A stretch of DNA of 64,000 nt from RGIG9379 sp031553005 (GCA_031553005.1 JAVBMA010000066.1:1-64000), one strand, 5' to 3'. Shown: positions 43,593-51,935, numbered from the stretch's first letter. Notes: generated by a model not told the origin, from the letters alone. Made by a program: numbers and translations.

Positions 43593-43814
43593 TTACCCGA
43601 AAAAAGCGCTCGGGATTCTTTTTGAGCAGACGTATTTTCCTTCCTTTTCATAACAATGTATCTTATCTTCCCTGCACAACCAACCTATGGCAAGATACAA
43701 TAATGGTTCGGATAAACTTAATTTCTCACGAATGTCTATAATGGAAAGGTCTCCTTCTCCATCCAACAAACGCCAAACTTCTCCGGCTGCATGTCCAATT
43801 TCAATTTTATTCAT
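43593..43814 (-). CDS. Winged-helix domain protein (DUF2582-like)
   Basis: A 73-residue protein starting MNKIEIGHAAGEVWRLLDGE. The IIDIREKLSLSEPLLYLAIGWLCREDKI segment is a helix-turn-helix with recognition helix, followed by a short wing (YEKEGKYVCSKR). Small winged-helix proteins of this kind are frequent in Bacteroidota and archaea and carry no ligand domain. ATG 43814 is preferred to one eight codons earlier. Function unknown. Confidence 0.78.
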   Translation of the reverse strand: MNKIEIGHAAGEVWRLLDGEGDLSIIDIREKLSLSEPLLYLAIGWLCREDKIHCYEKEGKYVCSKRIPSAFFG

Positions 43815-44131
43815 AAATACAAAGTTTATAATGTACAAAATTCTTTATTCAGCATATCATAAAACAGCAAACATCCGCCAGATAAAAAGTTTTCTTTTTT
43901 TATATAAATCATTATAAATCAATCCAAATATCAATTTTTAATCTTATAAAAAAACAATTTTTTCTTATTTTTTTTGCATGTTTTTCATATTATAACAAAA
44001 TACGCCCTATTTTAGAGGTAGAAAAACGGGGTATTTTGAAAAATTAGGATTTAAAAAAGAATATTTGAAAATTTCTATTTAAATGGAAACACTTTTTTTG
44101 TCCGTTTCAACTTCCTATTTTTGTAAAAAAT
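43815..44131. other. Divergent AT-rich spacer before mnmE
   Basis: Strongly AT-rich with no repeats or genes recognised. A TATTTTTG box lies at 44116-44123, immediately before the mnmE start, with a TTTG at 44097-44100 (15-base spacing). If this is the promoter, the mRNA leader would be about 10 bases or less. Confidence 0.4.
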
Positions 44132-45535
44132 ATGATTACGATGAAAACTGACACTATATGTGCTATTTCTACACCTGCGGGAACCGGAGCTATTTCGGTT
44201 ATCCGGATTTCAGGGAAAGAAGCGATTACTATTTCGGATAAAATTTTTCGTTCGCCAAAAAGCAACAGAAATCTGGCTTCCTCCAAATCTCACCGTGCTC
44301 ATTTCGGTTATATTGTAAATAAAAGCGAAGAGCTGATAGACGAGGTATTGGTCACAATATTCGTAAATCCACACTCTTTTACCGGAGAAGATTCCGTAGA
44401 GATTGCCTGCCACGGCTCGCAATATATCCAACAGCAGATTTTGCAATTACTCCTTGAGAACGGATGTCGCCTGGGATTACCCGGCGAATTTACCCAACGG
44501 GCTTTCCTGAACGGTAAACTGGACTTATCTCAAGCCGAAGCTGTTGCTGACCTTATAGCCGCTAATTCGGCTGCATCGCACCGTATGGCATTAAACCAGA
44601 TGAAGGGAAACTTTTCAAATGAATTGACAAAATTGCGGGAAAAGCTATTGAAATTCGTCTCATTGGTAGAACTTGAGCTTGATTTTAATGAAGAGGATGT
44701 TGAGTTTGTCAGCCGTACCGAACTGAAGGAACTGGCCGAAAGCATAGAAAAAACCATTGCGGAACTATCCAATTCTTTCCGTTTGGGAAATGTGCTTAAA
44801 AATGGTATTCCCGTAGCTCTTGTCGGCGAAACAAACGTTGGAAAATCAACTCTTCTCAATGTCCTGTTGAACGAAGACAGGGCGATTGTTTCGGATATTC
44901 ACGGGACTACGCGCGATGTGATTGAAGACCTTGTGAATATCGAAGGTATCACATTCCGGTTTATTGATACTGCGGGTATACGTGATACAAAAGATAAAAT
45001 TGAAAAATTGGGTATCGACCGCACTTTCCAGAAAATTGAACAGGCAAGTATCGTCCTTTGGCTGATTGACTGTACTGAATTCAGCGAACGCATTGAATGG
45101 CTGACCGAGTCAATTACAAAACGTGCACAGGGTAAGAAGGTTATATTGGTTTTCAATAAAATAGACAAAATAGCCGAAGAGGAGCGGGAAGTGTTAAACG
45201 AACTTTTCGAATGTTTCGACGGAGAACGAATCTATATCTCCGCCAAAAACAAAATCAATACACTCGAATTGCAGAACGCCCTTGTCAAAGCTGCCCAAAT
45301 ACCAGAACTACAAACCGGAGATGTGGTTGTAAGCAATATCCGGCATTATGAGGCGCTACAGAAGGCTCTTGACTCCGTCCAACGTGTTATTAACGGACTA
45401 GAATCGGGTATTTCAAACGATTTCATTTCACAGGATATCCGGGAATGCATGCACTATCTTGGAGAAATAACAGGGGAAATTTCTACGGATGAGGTATTGG
45501 GGAATATCTTTAAGAACTTTTGCATCGGAAAGTAG
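44132..45535 (+). CDS. mnmE: tRNA modification GTPase MnmE
   Basis: A 467-residue GTPase that with MnmG installs the cmnm5 group on wobble uridine. The N-terminal formyl-THF-binding domain has AISTPAGTGAISVIRISG. The inserted G domain has GETNVGKST (P-loop), GTTRDV (switch), DTAGIRDT (G3) and NKIDK (G4). The C-terminal FKNFCIGK carries the conserved Cys of the family. Start at 44132 or 44141 (MKTDT) cannot be decided by sequence alone. A terminator follows. Confidence 0.96.
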   Translation: MITMKTDTICAISTPAGTGAISVIRISGKEAITISDKIFRSPKSNRNLASSKSHRAHFGYIVNKSEELIDEVLVTIFVNPHSFTGEDSVEIACHGSQYIQQQILQLLLENGCRLGLPGEFTQRAFLNGKLDLSQAEAVADLIAANSAASHRMALNQMKGNFSNELTKLREKLLKFVSLVELELDFNEEDVEFVSRTELKELAESIEKTIAELSNSFRLGNVLKNGIPVALVGETNVGKSTLLNVLLNEDRAIVSDIHGTTRDVIEDLVNIEGITFRFIDTAGIRDTKDKIEKLGIDRTFQKIEQASIVLWLIDCTEFSERIEWLTESITKRAQGKKVILVFNKIDKIAEEEREVLNELFECFDGERIYISAKNKINTLELQNALVKAAQIPELQTGDVVVSNIRHYEALQKALDSVQRVINGLESGISNDFISQDIRECMHYLGEITGEISTDEVLGNIFKNFCIGK

Positions 45536-45572
45536 AAGTTGATAATCAACAATTAATACTCATTAATTACTT

Positions 45573-45600
45573 AAGTCGCTATTATATAGTGACTTTTTTA
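45573..45600 (+). terminator. Terminator after mnmE
   Basis: AAGTCGCTAT pairs with ATAGTGACTT (one G-U) around TAT, followed by a run of T residues. It begins 38 bases after the stop. Confidence 0.85.
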
Positions 45601-45842
45601 TTTCATTCATCATTGATATACTAATTCCTAAAGTGGAAATGCTTTTCGATTTGACAAAAAAGATTTGCGAGAAGAAAAAGTATAAGGAGATAGAAAAAAA
45701 ATAAAAACAATTGATGCATTACAGATGTTTTATATTTTATATTGAAATATAATGATTCTTTAAATTATTAACTATAAAAAATAGATCCTATGTTTGTAAA
45801 TGGAAATTCCAGCTAAGGTAGCGAAATAAAAAAGCTATACCA
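45601..45842. other. Spacer before the insertion element
   Basis: AT-rich. One reading frame on the plus strand stays open to a stop near 45703 (ending with a Lys-rich tail, DLTKKICEKKKYKEIEKK). It could be the relic of a gene's C-terminus, but there is no start and no recognisable domain, so it is not called as a gene. Confidence 0.35.
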
Positions 45843-45896
45843 TTTTAGTTAACTTTGTTTTATCAACAAACAAGTTCACTATAAATGATATAGCTC

Positions 45897-46981
45897 ATGA
45901 AAACAGTACAAAGGAACAAATTAGATTTCAAAGGACAAAACATTTACGTAGGAATTGATGTCCATTTGAAGAGTTGGTCGGTAGTGGTATATCAGAACAT
46001 TCGGTTCTGAAGAAGTTTCGACAGGACCCGGATGCCGCAGCATTGCACAAGTTTTTAGATTCTAATTATCCGGGAGCGAACTATCATTCGGTTTATGAAG
46101 CGGGGTTTAGCGGATTCTGGATACACGAGAAACTGGTAAAGTTAGGTATTAACAACATTGTAGTTAATCCTGCGGATGTACCGACCATGGGTAAAGAAAA
46201 GCTACGAAAGACCGATGCGGTCGATAGTGGTAAATTAGGCCGGGAACTACGCTCGGGAACATTGAAAGGAATTTATGTTCCGGGTGTGGAAATTCTGGAA
46301 ATGCGCTCTTTGATAAGGTTAAGAACCTCAATTGTAAAAGACAGTACAAGGGAAAAGAACAGGATTAAGTCCCTATTGCGTTTTCACGGGATAGAGATTC
46401 CCATCCAATTCACCCGTCATAGCATTGGTAATTGGTCCAAACGTTTTATCGGATGGCTTCGAGAAGTTCAACTATCCACTGTGTACGGACGAAAAACATT
46501 GGATTTGCACATTGAGCAGTTTGTCCGTTTACGAGGGATGCTACTACAGGAAACCAGGGCAATCCGTGCCATCTCCCGGAGTGAAGCATTCAACGAACCT
46601 ATACGATTACTTACTTCTGTTCCCGGAATCGGGATCATTACCTCAATATCCTTGTTGGTGGAACTGGATGACATCAACCGGTTCAAGAGTGCAGACCAGC
46701 TGGCTGCTTATGTTGGGCTAATCCCAATGTGTCATTCGAGCGGAGAAAAAGAAGGAGTCGGTGATATTACGATTCGCAAGCATGCCACGTTAAGGTGTTA
46801 CCTGATCGAAGCAGCCTGGATAGCGATAAGGAAAGATCCTGCCATAACGATGTGTTACGAAGAATATCGAAAGAGGATGAATGCGCAAAAATCCATTGTC
46901 AAGATTGCACGAAAGTTAGTAAACAGAATCTATTTCGTACTCAAACGCAGAAAAGAATATGTACCCTGTATTGTCAAGTAA
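45897..46981 (+). pseudogene. IS110 family transposase, frameshifted near the N-terminus
   Basis: The protein starts MKTVQRNKLDFKGQNIYVGI at 45897, giving the RuvC-like YVGIDVH motif with its first catalytic Asp, then runs to a TGA at 46008. The remainder is read in the -1 frame from about 45992: SEHSVLKKFRQDPDAAALHK, then YEAGFSG (Glu), KTDAVDSGKLG (Asp) and the C-terminal Tnp domain with TSVPGIGIITSISLLVELDD and PMCHSSGEKEG, which contains the catalytic Ser. Re-reading one base at TATATCA joins the two parts without loss of family sequence. No classical slippery heptamer is present, so decay or a base-call error is more likely than programmed frameshifting. Confidence 0.85.
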
Positions 46982-46999
46982 GATACAATCCTATCCGGT

Positions 47000-47310
47000 A
47001 GACAGCTTTTTCGAGAGACACCACTATCATAATGTTGCAGCTTTGAAGTCTGCTTAAAATAGACTGTGACTCTCGCCTTAGGTAAACTGATATAGGAACT
47101 TGCAGCTCTCGGAAACGGGTAGTCTGCTATGGAAAGGCTGTTTGCCATAGGATTTACATTAGGTTTTCTTAGCCATAAAGACGATGTCAGTAATACGGAA
47201 AGGAGGTAGAACATCCACCTCCTAAAATTGCATTACTGCATACCGTCCGGGTGTGTATTGCTGACAGGTTGCTCCTCAGCAGAGCCTGCTTCCTCTTAAC
47301 ACCTTGATAC
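47000..47310 (+). ncRNA. Candidate IS1111-type bridge RNA region
   Basis: The non-coding 3' flank of the transposase is rich in pairings. CTATGG (47127-47132) pairs with CCATAG (47145-47150) around a 12-base loop. AGGAGGT (47201-47207) pairs with ACCTCCT (47217-47223) inside CAGTAAT (47188-47194)/ATTACTG (47232-47238). A mutually exclusive 12-pair stem TGTCAGTAATAC (47185-47196)/GTATTGCTGACA (47255-47266) exists. IS110-family elements encode a guide-like bridge RNA in their long non-coding end, on the 3' side in the IS1111 group. The assignment rests on position and pairing only. Confidence 0.45.
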
Positions 47311-47366
47311 AAAGATATAAAATGAAAGTTAATTAAAATAATTATCCAATTTTATTTGGATTTAAA

Positions 47367-47633
47367 ATGGAAAACGTTATGAATTTTTTTTGGTTTATTC
47401 TCATCGGTATAGCAGCCGGATTTATTGCCGGACAAATAACAAAAGGTCATGGGTTCGGTTTGGTAGTCAACTTGATAATTGGTATTATCGGAGGTGTGTT
47501 AGGTGGTTGGATTTTCGGCTTACTGGGTATTACCACCCTCGGTTTGTTCGGAAGCCTCATTTCAGCAGTTGTTGGTGCCATACTACTTTTGTGGATAGTG
47601 TCACTCCTGTTCGGAAAAAGTAAAAAAAGCTAG
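47367..47633 (+). CDS. GlsB/YeaQ/YmgE family stress membrane protein
   Basis: An 88-residue protein with three glycine-rich hydrophobic helices: WFILIGIAAGFIAGQI, LIIGIIGGVLGGWIFGLLG and LISAVVGAILLLWIVSLLFG. This is the transglycosylase-associated/GlsB pattern, a small inner-membrane protein linked to envelope stress in other bacteria with no known enzyme activity. ATG 47367 or 47379 (MNFFWF) are both possible. It begins just outside the insertion sequence's right repeat, and its native promoter may have been displaced. Confidence 0.88.
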   Translation: MENVMNFFWFILIGIAAGFIAGQITKGHGFGLVVNLIIGIIGGVLGGWIFGLLGITTLGLFGSLISAVVGAILLLWIVSLLFGKSKKS

Positions 47634-47645
47634 CAATACAAAATC

Positions 47646-48866
47646 ATGGACTTACATTCAGGGTTACCCTATTGGATTGTCAAGAATCCCTTATACGATT
47701 ATTTCAATCCATTAGAAAAAAATGATTCTGCCGATGTAGCAATCATTGGCTCCGGAATTACAGGTACGCTCGTTGCTCACGAATTATGCAAGGCAGGTAT
47801 AAAATGCTGTATTGTAGACAAACGGACACTTTCCACAGGAAGTTCTTCTGCCAGTACTGCACTTTTGCAATATGAAATAGACGAGCCATTATACAAGATG
47901 GCACGGAAAATTGGAGAGCAAAATGCCCTGCTGGCGTATCAATGTTGCCTGAAAGCCATTACAGATATAGAAAAGGTATTTAAGGGAATTGGGTTTAATC
48001 CTGATTTTCAACGGGTACCCAGCGTTTTTTATGCCAGTAATAAAGAAGGGCAGGCGCTAATCGAGAAAGAATATGAAATAAGAAAAAAACACAACTTACC
48101 CGTAACCTTTCTTACAGGCAAAGAAATAAAAAAGACATACGGTTTTGAAGCCCCTTGTGCCCTAATGAACGAAAGGGCAGCCCAAATAGATACTTACCTT
48201 GCTGCTACAACACTGTTGGATTATCACATGCAAAAACATGGGCTGAAAGTATATACCCACTCCAAAGTAACGGCATGCAAAAAGAGAAGTGCAAACTATG
48301 AACTTTTAACGGACAAGGGACATAAAATAACCTGCAAACAAGTAGTAATTGCAGCCGGATTTGAAGCCGGACAGTTCTTGCCCGAAAAAGTAATGAAACT
48401 TACCTCCACTTATGCCATCATATTTGAGCCAGTTGATCCCAGGCAACTCTGGAAAGGCCGGAGCCTGATATGGGAAACAAAAAATCCATATATTTATATC
48501 CGTACCACAAAAAACAACCGTATTATTGTGGGAGGTGAAGACGAAGAATTTCAAGACCCCGAGAAAAGAGACGAACTGTTAAGGGCAAAAACTTCGCGGC
48601 TGGAAAAGAAATTCCTCAAATTGTTTCCACATATTCCTTTCAAAACGGATATGGCTTGGTGTGGTACATTCAGCTCCACCGAAGATGGATTACCTTATAT
48701 CGGCGAATGGCCCGGAAAGCAAGGAATGTTTTTCGCACTTGGATATGGCGGTAATGGAATCACCTTTAGCATGAATGCAGCTCAAATGATATGCAATAGT
48801 ATTTTGGGAAAAGAAGACAAGAGATACAAAGTGTTTGGATTTGAACGGATAAAAAATAAAATTTAA
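47646..48866 (+). CDS. FAD-dependent oxidoreductase (DAO family)
   Basis: A 406-residue flavoprotein. The dinucleotide-binding motif VAIIGSGITGTLVAHELCKAG is near residues 28-48. The GSSSASTALLQYEIDEPLY segment and the C-terminal CGTFSSTEDGLPYIGEW with ALGYGGNGITFSM are typical of amine/amino-acid oxidases of the DAO fold. It would oxidise a small amine or amino acid; the substrate is unknown. It is 12 bases downstream of the GlsB gene and likely co-transcribed. Confidence 0.85.
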   Translation: MDLHSGLPYWIVKNPLYDYFNPLEKNDSADVAIIGSGITGTLVAHELCKAGIKCCIVDKRTLSTGSSSASTALLQYEIDEPLYKMARKIGEQNALLAYQCCLKAITDIEKVFKGIGFNPDFQRVPSVFYASNKEGQALIEKEYEIRKKHNLPVTFLTGKEIKKTYGFEAPCALMNERAAQIDTYLAATTLLDYHMQKHGLKVYTHSKVTACKKRSANYELLTDKGHKITCKQVVIAAGFEAGQFLPEKVMKLTSTYAIIFEPVDPRQLWKGRSLIWETKNPYIYIRTTKNNRIIVGGEDEEFQDPEKRDELLRAKTSRLEKKFLKLFPHIPFKTDMAWCGTFSSTEDGLPYIGEWPGKQGMFFALGYGGNGITFSMNAAQMICNSILGKEDKRYKVFGFERIKNKI

Positions 48867-48932
48867 CCTAATTCATTTCCCATCTGCCTATACAAAATCG
48901 GTTGCATTAGCTGACTTAGTAAAAAAAATGAT

Positions 48933-48989
48933 AAAACTTTTATAAACAAAAAAATGCCGCTTTTGCATTTTTTTGTTTATAAAAGTTTT
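48933..48989. terminator. Perfect 25-bp hairpin between convergent genes
   Basis: Arms 48933-48957 and 48965-48989 are exact inverted complements around a seven-base loop (CGCTTTT). The stem is AT-rich outside and flanked by A and T runs, so it can end transcription from both sides. It is unusually long for a plain terminator. Confidence 0.85.
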
Positions 48990-49056
48990 AAATATGATTA
49001 TTGTATTAGTATTTTATATTCTGGAAGTCCTATTGCAGCCGCAAAAAAACGTTCAC

Positions 49057-49596
49057 TTACTTCTCTTTAGATGCTTCCCCAACAAAACCTTGTGATTTAT
49101 TTTTAAATAAAATATTAAAAGAAGTCAAGCTGCCATATGATTTTGTGATATATTGCTGCAATACAATCTTTTCTTCGTCACTAAGGTTACTCGTATTTAT
49201 TTTTTGTTCCATCACACGGAGCCTGTCTCGGATCATTATAATCTTATTGAAGAATGTTGATATCGGCATTTCATAAGGTTTCAGTTCCGGATTGGAAGGT
49301 TTCAGTATCAATGTGCCTCCCGACCATTTCTCACCAATGGAAACAACTTCTTGGATATCGGAAAAATTGCGTAATATTTTTATCAAAGTAAGTTCAATCA
49401 TTTCAAAACTCACCAAATCATCAGCAGGTTCCAACAGGTCAATGATTTCCAATCCGTCATAACTTCTTGCTATCTCCCGGTTTCCATAGTCTATAAAAGT
49501 GATTATATAGCTGTTTGACTTAACCTGTATTACAACACCGGCTCCATATTCCTTATGTTTTACTCGCGAACCAATACCCAAAACTTCATTTTCCAT
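49057..49596 (-). CDS. Uncharacterised protein with N-terminal Tudor/SH3-like domain
   Basis: A 179-residue protein. The N-terminal 50 residues (IGSRVKHKEYGAGVVIQVKSN, then FIDYGNREIARSYDGLEII) resemble the small barrel found at the C-terminus of UvrD/PcrA helicases and in CarD-like proteins, which bind protein or nucleic acid partners. The rest is helical and ends in a Lys-rich tail. Similar proteins are annotated as hypothetical in Bacteroidota. Function unknown. Confidence 0.72.
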   Translation of the reverse strand: MENEVLGIGSRVKHKEYGAGVVIQVKSNSYIITFIDYGNREIARSYDGLEIIDLLEPADDLVSFEMIELTLIKILRNFSDIQEVVSIGEKWSGGTLILKPSNPELKPYEMPISTFFNKIIMIRDRLRVMEQKINTSNLSDEEKIVLQQYITKSYGSLTSFNILFKNKSQGFVGEASKEK

Positions 49597-50164
49597 AATA
49601 TAATTCTATTTTTTGATGTAAATATTTCCTTGTTATTTTCAATATTGGCAAAAATAATAAATTACGGATATATCAAGTCAACAATAGTTTTTTCTCTGTT
49701 GCATTTTAATATTCTATTGGATAATAAAAGCTTTATAGCTTGTTTTTTATTTGCTACAAATGGATAATGAAGCTTTAAAGTCATGTGGGCAAAAAACCGT
49801 GTATGGTGTATTTTTGACACGGGAATTTTTTGAAGTACAAATAATAGTTTATATTTGACGCGAAAATAATCTACGAAGGTTAATATGGCTTTACGATATG
49901 ATAAGATGGAGTAAATGCTAATAGTTAGCCTGCTAAAATAAATTAAAAAAACTGGAATACTTGTATGGAAAATTTGCAACATTGCCTAAGTAAGAAATCT
50001 ATTAAAGAATCAACTAATCAGAATAAAAATACAGTTTCAGGTTTTTACTAAATACTATACTTTTAGTTTAAGTATTAGAACCATAATAGATTTTTAATCG
50101 GAACATCGAATTTGAATCTGGTTTGGAGAAAAAAATAGAAAAAATCAACCTATAAGTTTATTAT
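49597..50164. other. 568-base AT-rich spacer, no gene seen
   Basis: AT-rich. A 32-codon ORF (from about 49759) was considered and rejected. Short pairings such as AAAGCTTTATAGCTT near 49728 exist. No promoter or repeat shared with other gaps was recognised. It is the left boundary of an accessory stretch. Confidence 0.45.
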
Positions 50165-50683
50165 ATGAAAATAATTAGTATATTTGTGGCAAAATTATTC
50201 GCATTCCAATATCCGGAAGAAACAAAAGATGAATATACACGCCTGATAAATACATGGAATAATCCGGAATACTTGGTTGAATATGCAGAAAAAAACAGTT
50301 CATATCTTCCTACACATTTGTCAATCGAGGATTTTATTGAAGAGATAATGGAAGAAGCTGAGAATTTGGAAGAAATGTTTTTATTTCATTCGAAAGGAAA
50401 TTTTCAAACGTTTAATATATGTTTTCAGCCATTACACAATACAGAATTCAGGCATAAAATATTATCATTACAAAAGAAAAAATATAAATATCTAAGACTA
50501 TATGCTATAAAAATTGATGATAATTGTTTTGTTATAACGGGTGGGGCAATAAAATTAACTCGAACAATGCAGGAACATCCGGATACTAATATCGAATTAA
50601 TAAAATTAGAGCGATGCAAAAACTATTTGCAGAATAATAGTGTTTTCGACAATGATTCTTTTTTTGAACTAATTACTGAATGA
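50165..50683 (+). CDS. Putative toxin of a toxin-antitoxin-chaperone operon
   Basis: A 172-residue protein without recognised catalytic signature. The C-terminal part (KYLRLYAIKIDDNCFVITGGAIKLTRTM, then LERCKNYLQNNSVF) resembles the core strands of RelE/HigB-fold toxins, in which a LRLYAIK-type strand precedes a GGGIK-type turn. The N-terminal 75 residues are acidic and helical and are not part of the usual toxin core. It heads a three-gene operon with four-base overlaps: next is an HTH antitoxin-like protein, then a SecB-like protein. By analogy with HigBA-SecB TAC systems it would be the mRNA interferase. Confidence 0.6.
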   Translation: MKIISIFVAKLFAFQYPEETKDEYTRLINTWNNPEYLVEYAEKNSSYLPTHLSIEDFIEEIMEEAENLEEMFLFHSKGNFQTFNICFQPLHNTEFRHKILSLQKKKYKYLRLYAIKIDDNCFVITGGAIKLTRTMQEHPDTNIELIKLERCKNYLQNNSVFDNDSFFELITE

Positions 50684-51090
50684 CTATGACTAATAAAGAA
50701 AATTTCCTAAAACTCGTTTCAAGACAAAACTCTGAAACAGAGAAAGATATTCTTTTGCACCAAAAGAACAAATCATGGTTACGGGAATCGAAACGTATTG
50801 CCGTAAAAGTTTTACTGGCTTTAAAAGAGCAAAATATGACTCAAAAAGAGTTAGCGGAAAAAATGGGTGTATCTCCCCAATATATAAATAAGCTTGTGAA
50901 AGGAAAAGAGAACCTGACACTTGATACAATAACTAAATTGCAGAATATTTTGCAGATAGCAATACTTACATCGGCAAATAAATTAAGAGAAGAGAATGGG
51001 TATAAAGTGCAGGCTTTTTCTTACCAAGCTGATTATCAAAAAGAATGTTCAAAGTATTCTCCAAGTAACCTAAAAGTTACAGTGTCATGA
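50680..51090 (+). CDS. XRE-family HTH protein, putative antitoxin with C-terminal chaperone-addiction tail
   Basis: A 136-residue DNA-binding protein. The helix-turn-helix spans about residues 45-90 (MTQKELAEKMGVSPQYINKL through LDTITKLQNILQI), the XRE/HigA type. The N-terminal 40 residues are basic. After the HTH comes an extension of about 30 residues (GYKVQAFSYQADYQKECSKY) with no motif; in TAC systems the antitoxin carries such a tail that must be bound by its SecB-like chaperone. It overlaps both neighbours by four bases (ATGA), as in a translationally coupled operon. It probably represses its own promoter. Confidence 0.78.
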   Translation: MTMTNKENFLKLVSRQNSETEKDILLHQKNKSWLRESKRIAVKVLLALKEQNMTQKELAEKMGVSPQYINKLVKGKENLTLDTITKLQNILQIAILTSANKLREENGYKVQAFSYQADYQKECSKYSPSNLKVTVS

Positions 51091-51548
51091 AAGATCGAAA
51101 GCATATTTCTTTTGTATTGGCCGGAATACAGACTGTTGAATTTGCCGTTATAAAAGAGTTTTACTCCGAAAATAAAAATATTTCATTGAGCATTAATACC
51201 GAATTTGGAATAAAATCCTTAGAGGAACCGGTTATTGTATGTTCTCCGGAAATCAGCTTCCTTCAGAAGAATAAGCCATTTATCAAAATTAAAATTGCAT
51301 GTAGCTTTTCTATCGAAGAATCGTCTTGGAATAGCTATTTAATGCCGGATAAAAAGTCAATTGTATTTCCAAAAGAATTTACAGATCACCTACTGATGCT
51401 TTCGATAGGGACTTTGCGTGGTGCATTACATGCAAAAACGGAAGGAACTCTTTTTAACCGCTTTATAGTGCCAACTGTCAATGTGGTAGATCTTTATATA
51501 GGAAATATCACATTTGAATTTAACAACATAAATGAGTGTTCAGAATAA
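51087..51548 (+). CDS. SecB-like chaperone of a TA operon
   Basis: A 153-residue protein with SecB-like layout: long beta strands (FVLAGIQTVEFAVIKEF, ISLSINTEFGIK, FIKIKIACSFSI) and then IVFPKEFTDHLLMLSIGTLR with a GTLFNRFIVPTVNVVDLY segment. The latter matches the C-terminal helix and the P-x-NF/N-V turn of SecB (compare ILFP and LAPVNF). In HigBA-SecB operons this protein protects the antitoxin's C-terminal tail and blocks toxin action. The four-base overlap with the antitoxin gene supports this. SecB-like sequence is recognised by pattern only. Confidence 0.65.
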   Translation: MKDRKHISFVLAGIQTVEFAVIKEFYSENKNISLSINTEFGIKSLEEPVIVCSPEISFLQKNKPFIKIKIACSFSIEESSWNSYLMPDKKSIVFPKEFTDHLLMLSIGTLRGALHAKTEGTLFNRFIVPTVNVVDLYIGNITFEFNNINECSE

Positions 51549-51700
51549 CAGAAAGAGAGCGGGTGTAGCATTAAAGATATGAAATAACAGATTGTATATA
51601 GACCTAAATGATTTTTCTTCTTGATTATCTTCTCAAATCTCCATTTTATATTAAAATGCTATTGGATTTCTTTTATTAAACGGGAGAGAAATAAAACGAG

Positions 51701-51767
51701 ACAAGCACCGTTATTCACATAAGGGTGCTTGTAAAAATTAATCACATAAAACGAACTGAAATTATTT
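51701..51767. repeat. Covarying hairpin repeat, copy 1
   Basis: A nine-pair stem ACAAGCACC/GGTGCTTGT with a 14-base loop is followed by a 35-base tail (AAAAATTAATCACATAAAAC and on). Copy 2 lies at 51868-51935. Between copies one pair changes from C-G to T-A, keeping the stem. The 381-base gap 51549-51929 holds no gene. Confidence 0.8.
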
Positions 51768-51867
51768 TTTTGTACATAAGGAAACAGAATAAATGAAATT
51801 TTTATATCTGTTTTTCAATATGTTATATTTATTACCGTACTAAAACGGCTTTTAAAATCTTAAAAAC

Positions 51868-51935
51868 ACAAGCATCATTGTTCACACAGGGATGCTTGTT
51901 AAAAATTAATCACATAAAACGAACTGAAATTATTT
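51868..51935. repeat. Covarying hairpin repeat, copy 2
   Basis: Stem ACAAGCATC/GATGCTTGT with a 14-base loop, then the same tail as copy 1 with one extra T. The tail reaches into the end of the minus-strand cupin gene and overlaps its stop codon at 51930-51932. Confidence 0.8.

Larger units (their letters stand above)
45843..47338 (+). mobile_element. IS110/IS1111-type insertion sequence
   Basis: Imperfect inverted repeats bound the region: 45843-45863 (TTTAGTTAACTTTGTTTTAT) and 47317-47338 (reverse complement TTTAATTAACTTTCATTTTAT). Their internal position and the lack of a target-site duplication fit subterminal repeats of the IS1111 group. One transposase gene (frameshifted) leaves about 35 bases at the left end and about 335 non-coding bases at the right. 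Exact outer ends cannot be fixed without an empty site. Confidence 0.7.

Noticed and set aside
45595..45705. Open frame ending in a Lys-rich tail before the IS element
   Set aside because: No start codon after the mnmE terminator and no recognisable family; may be the remnant of a lost gene but cannot be supported.
45985..46000. Programmed -1 frameshifting in the IS110 transposase
   Set aside because: No X-XXY-YYZ slippery heptamer or downstream stimulatory hairpin is evident at TATATCA; decay or sequence error is more likely.
49759..49860. A 32-codon ORF (MDNEALKSCGQK start) in the 49597-50164 spacer
   Set aside because: Too short, no ribosome-binding or promoter context, and no recognisable domain.
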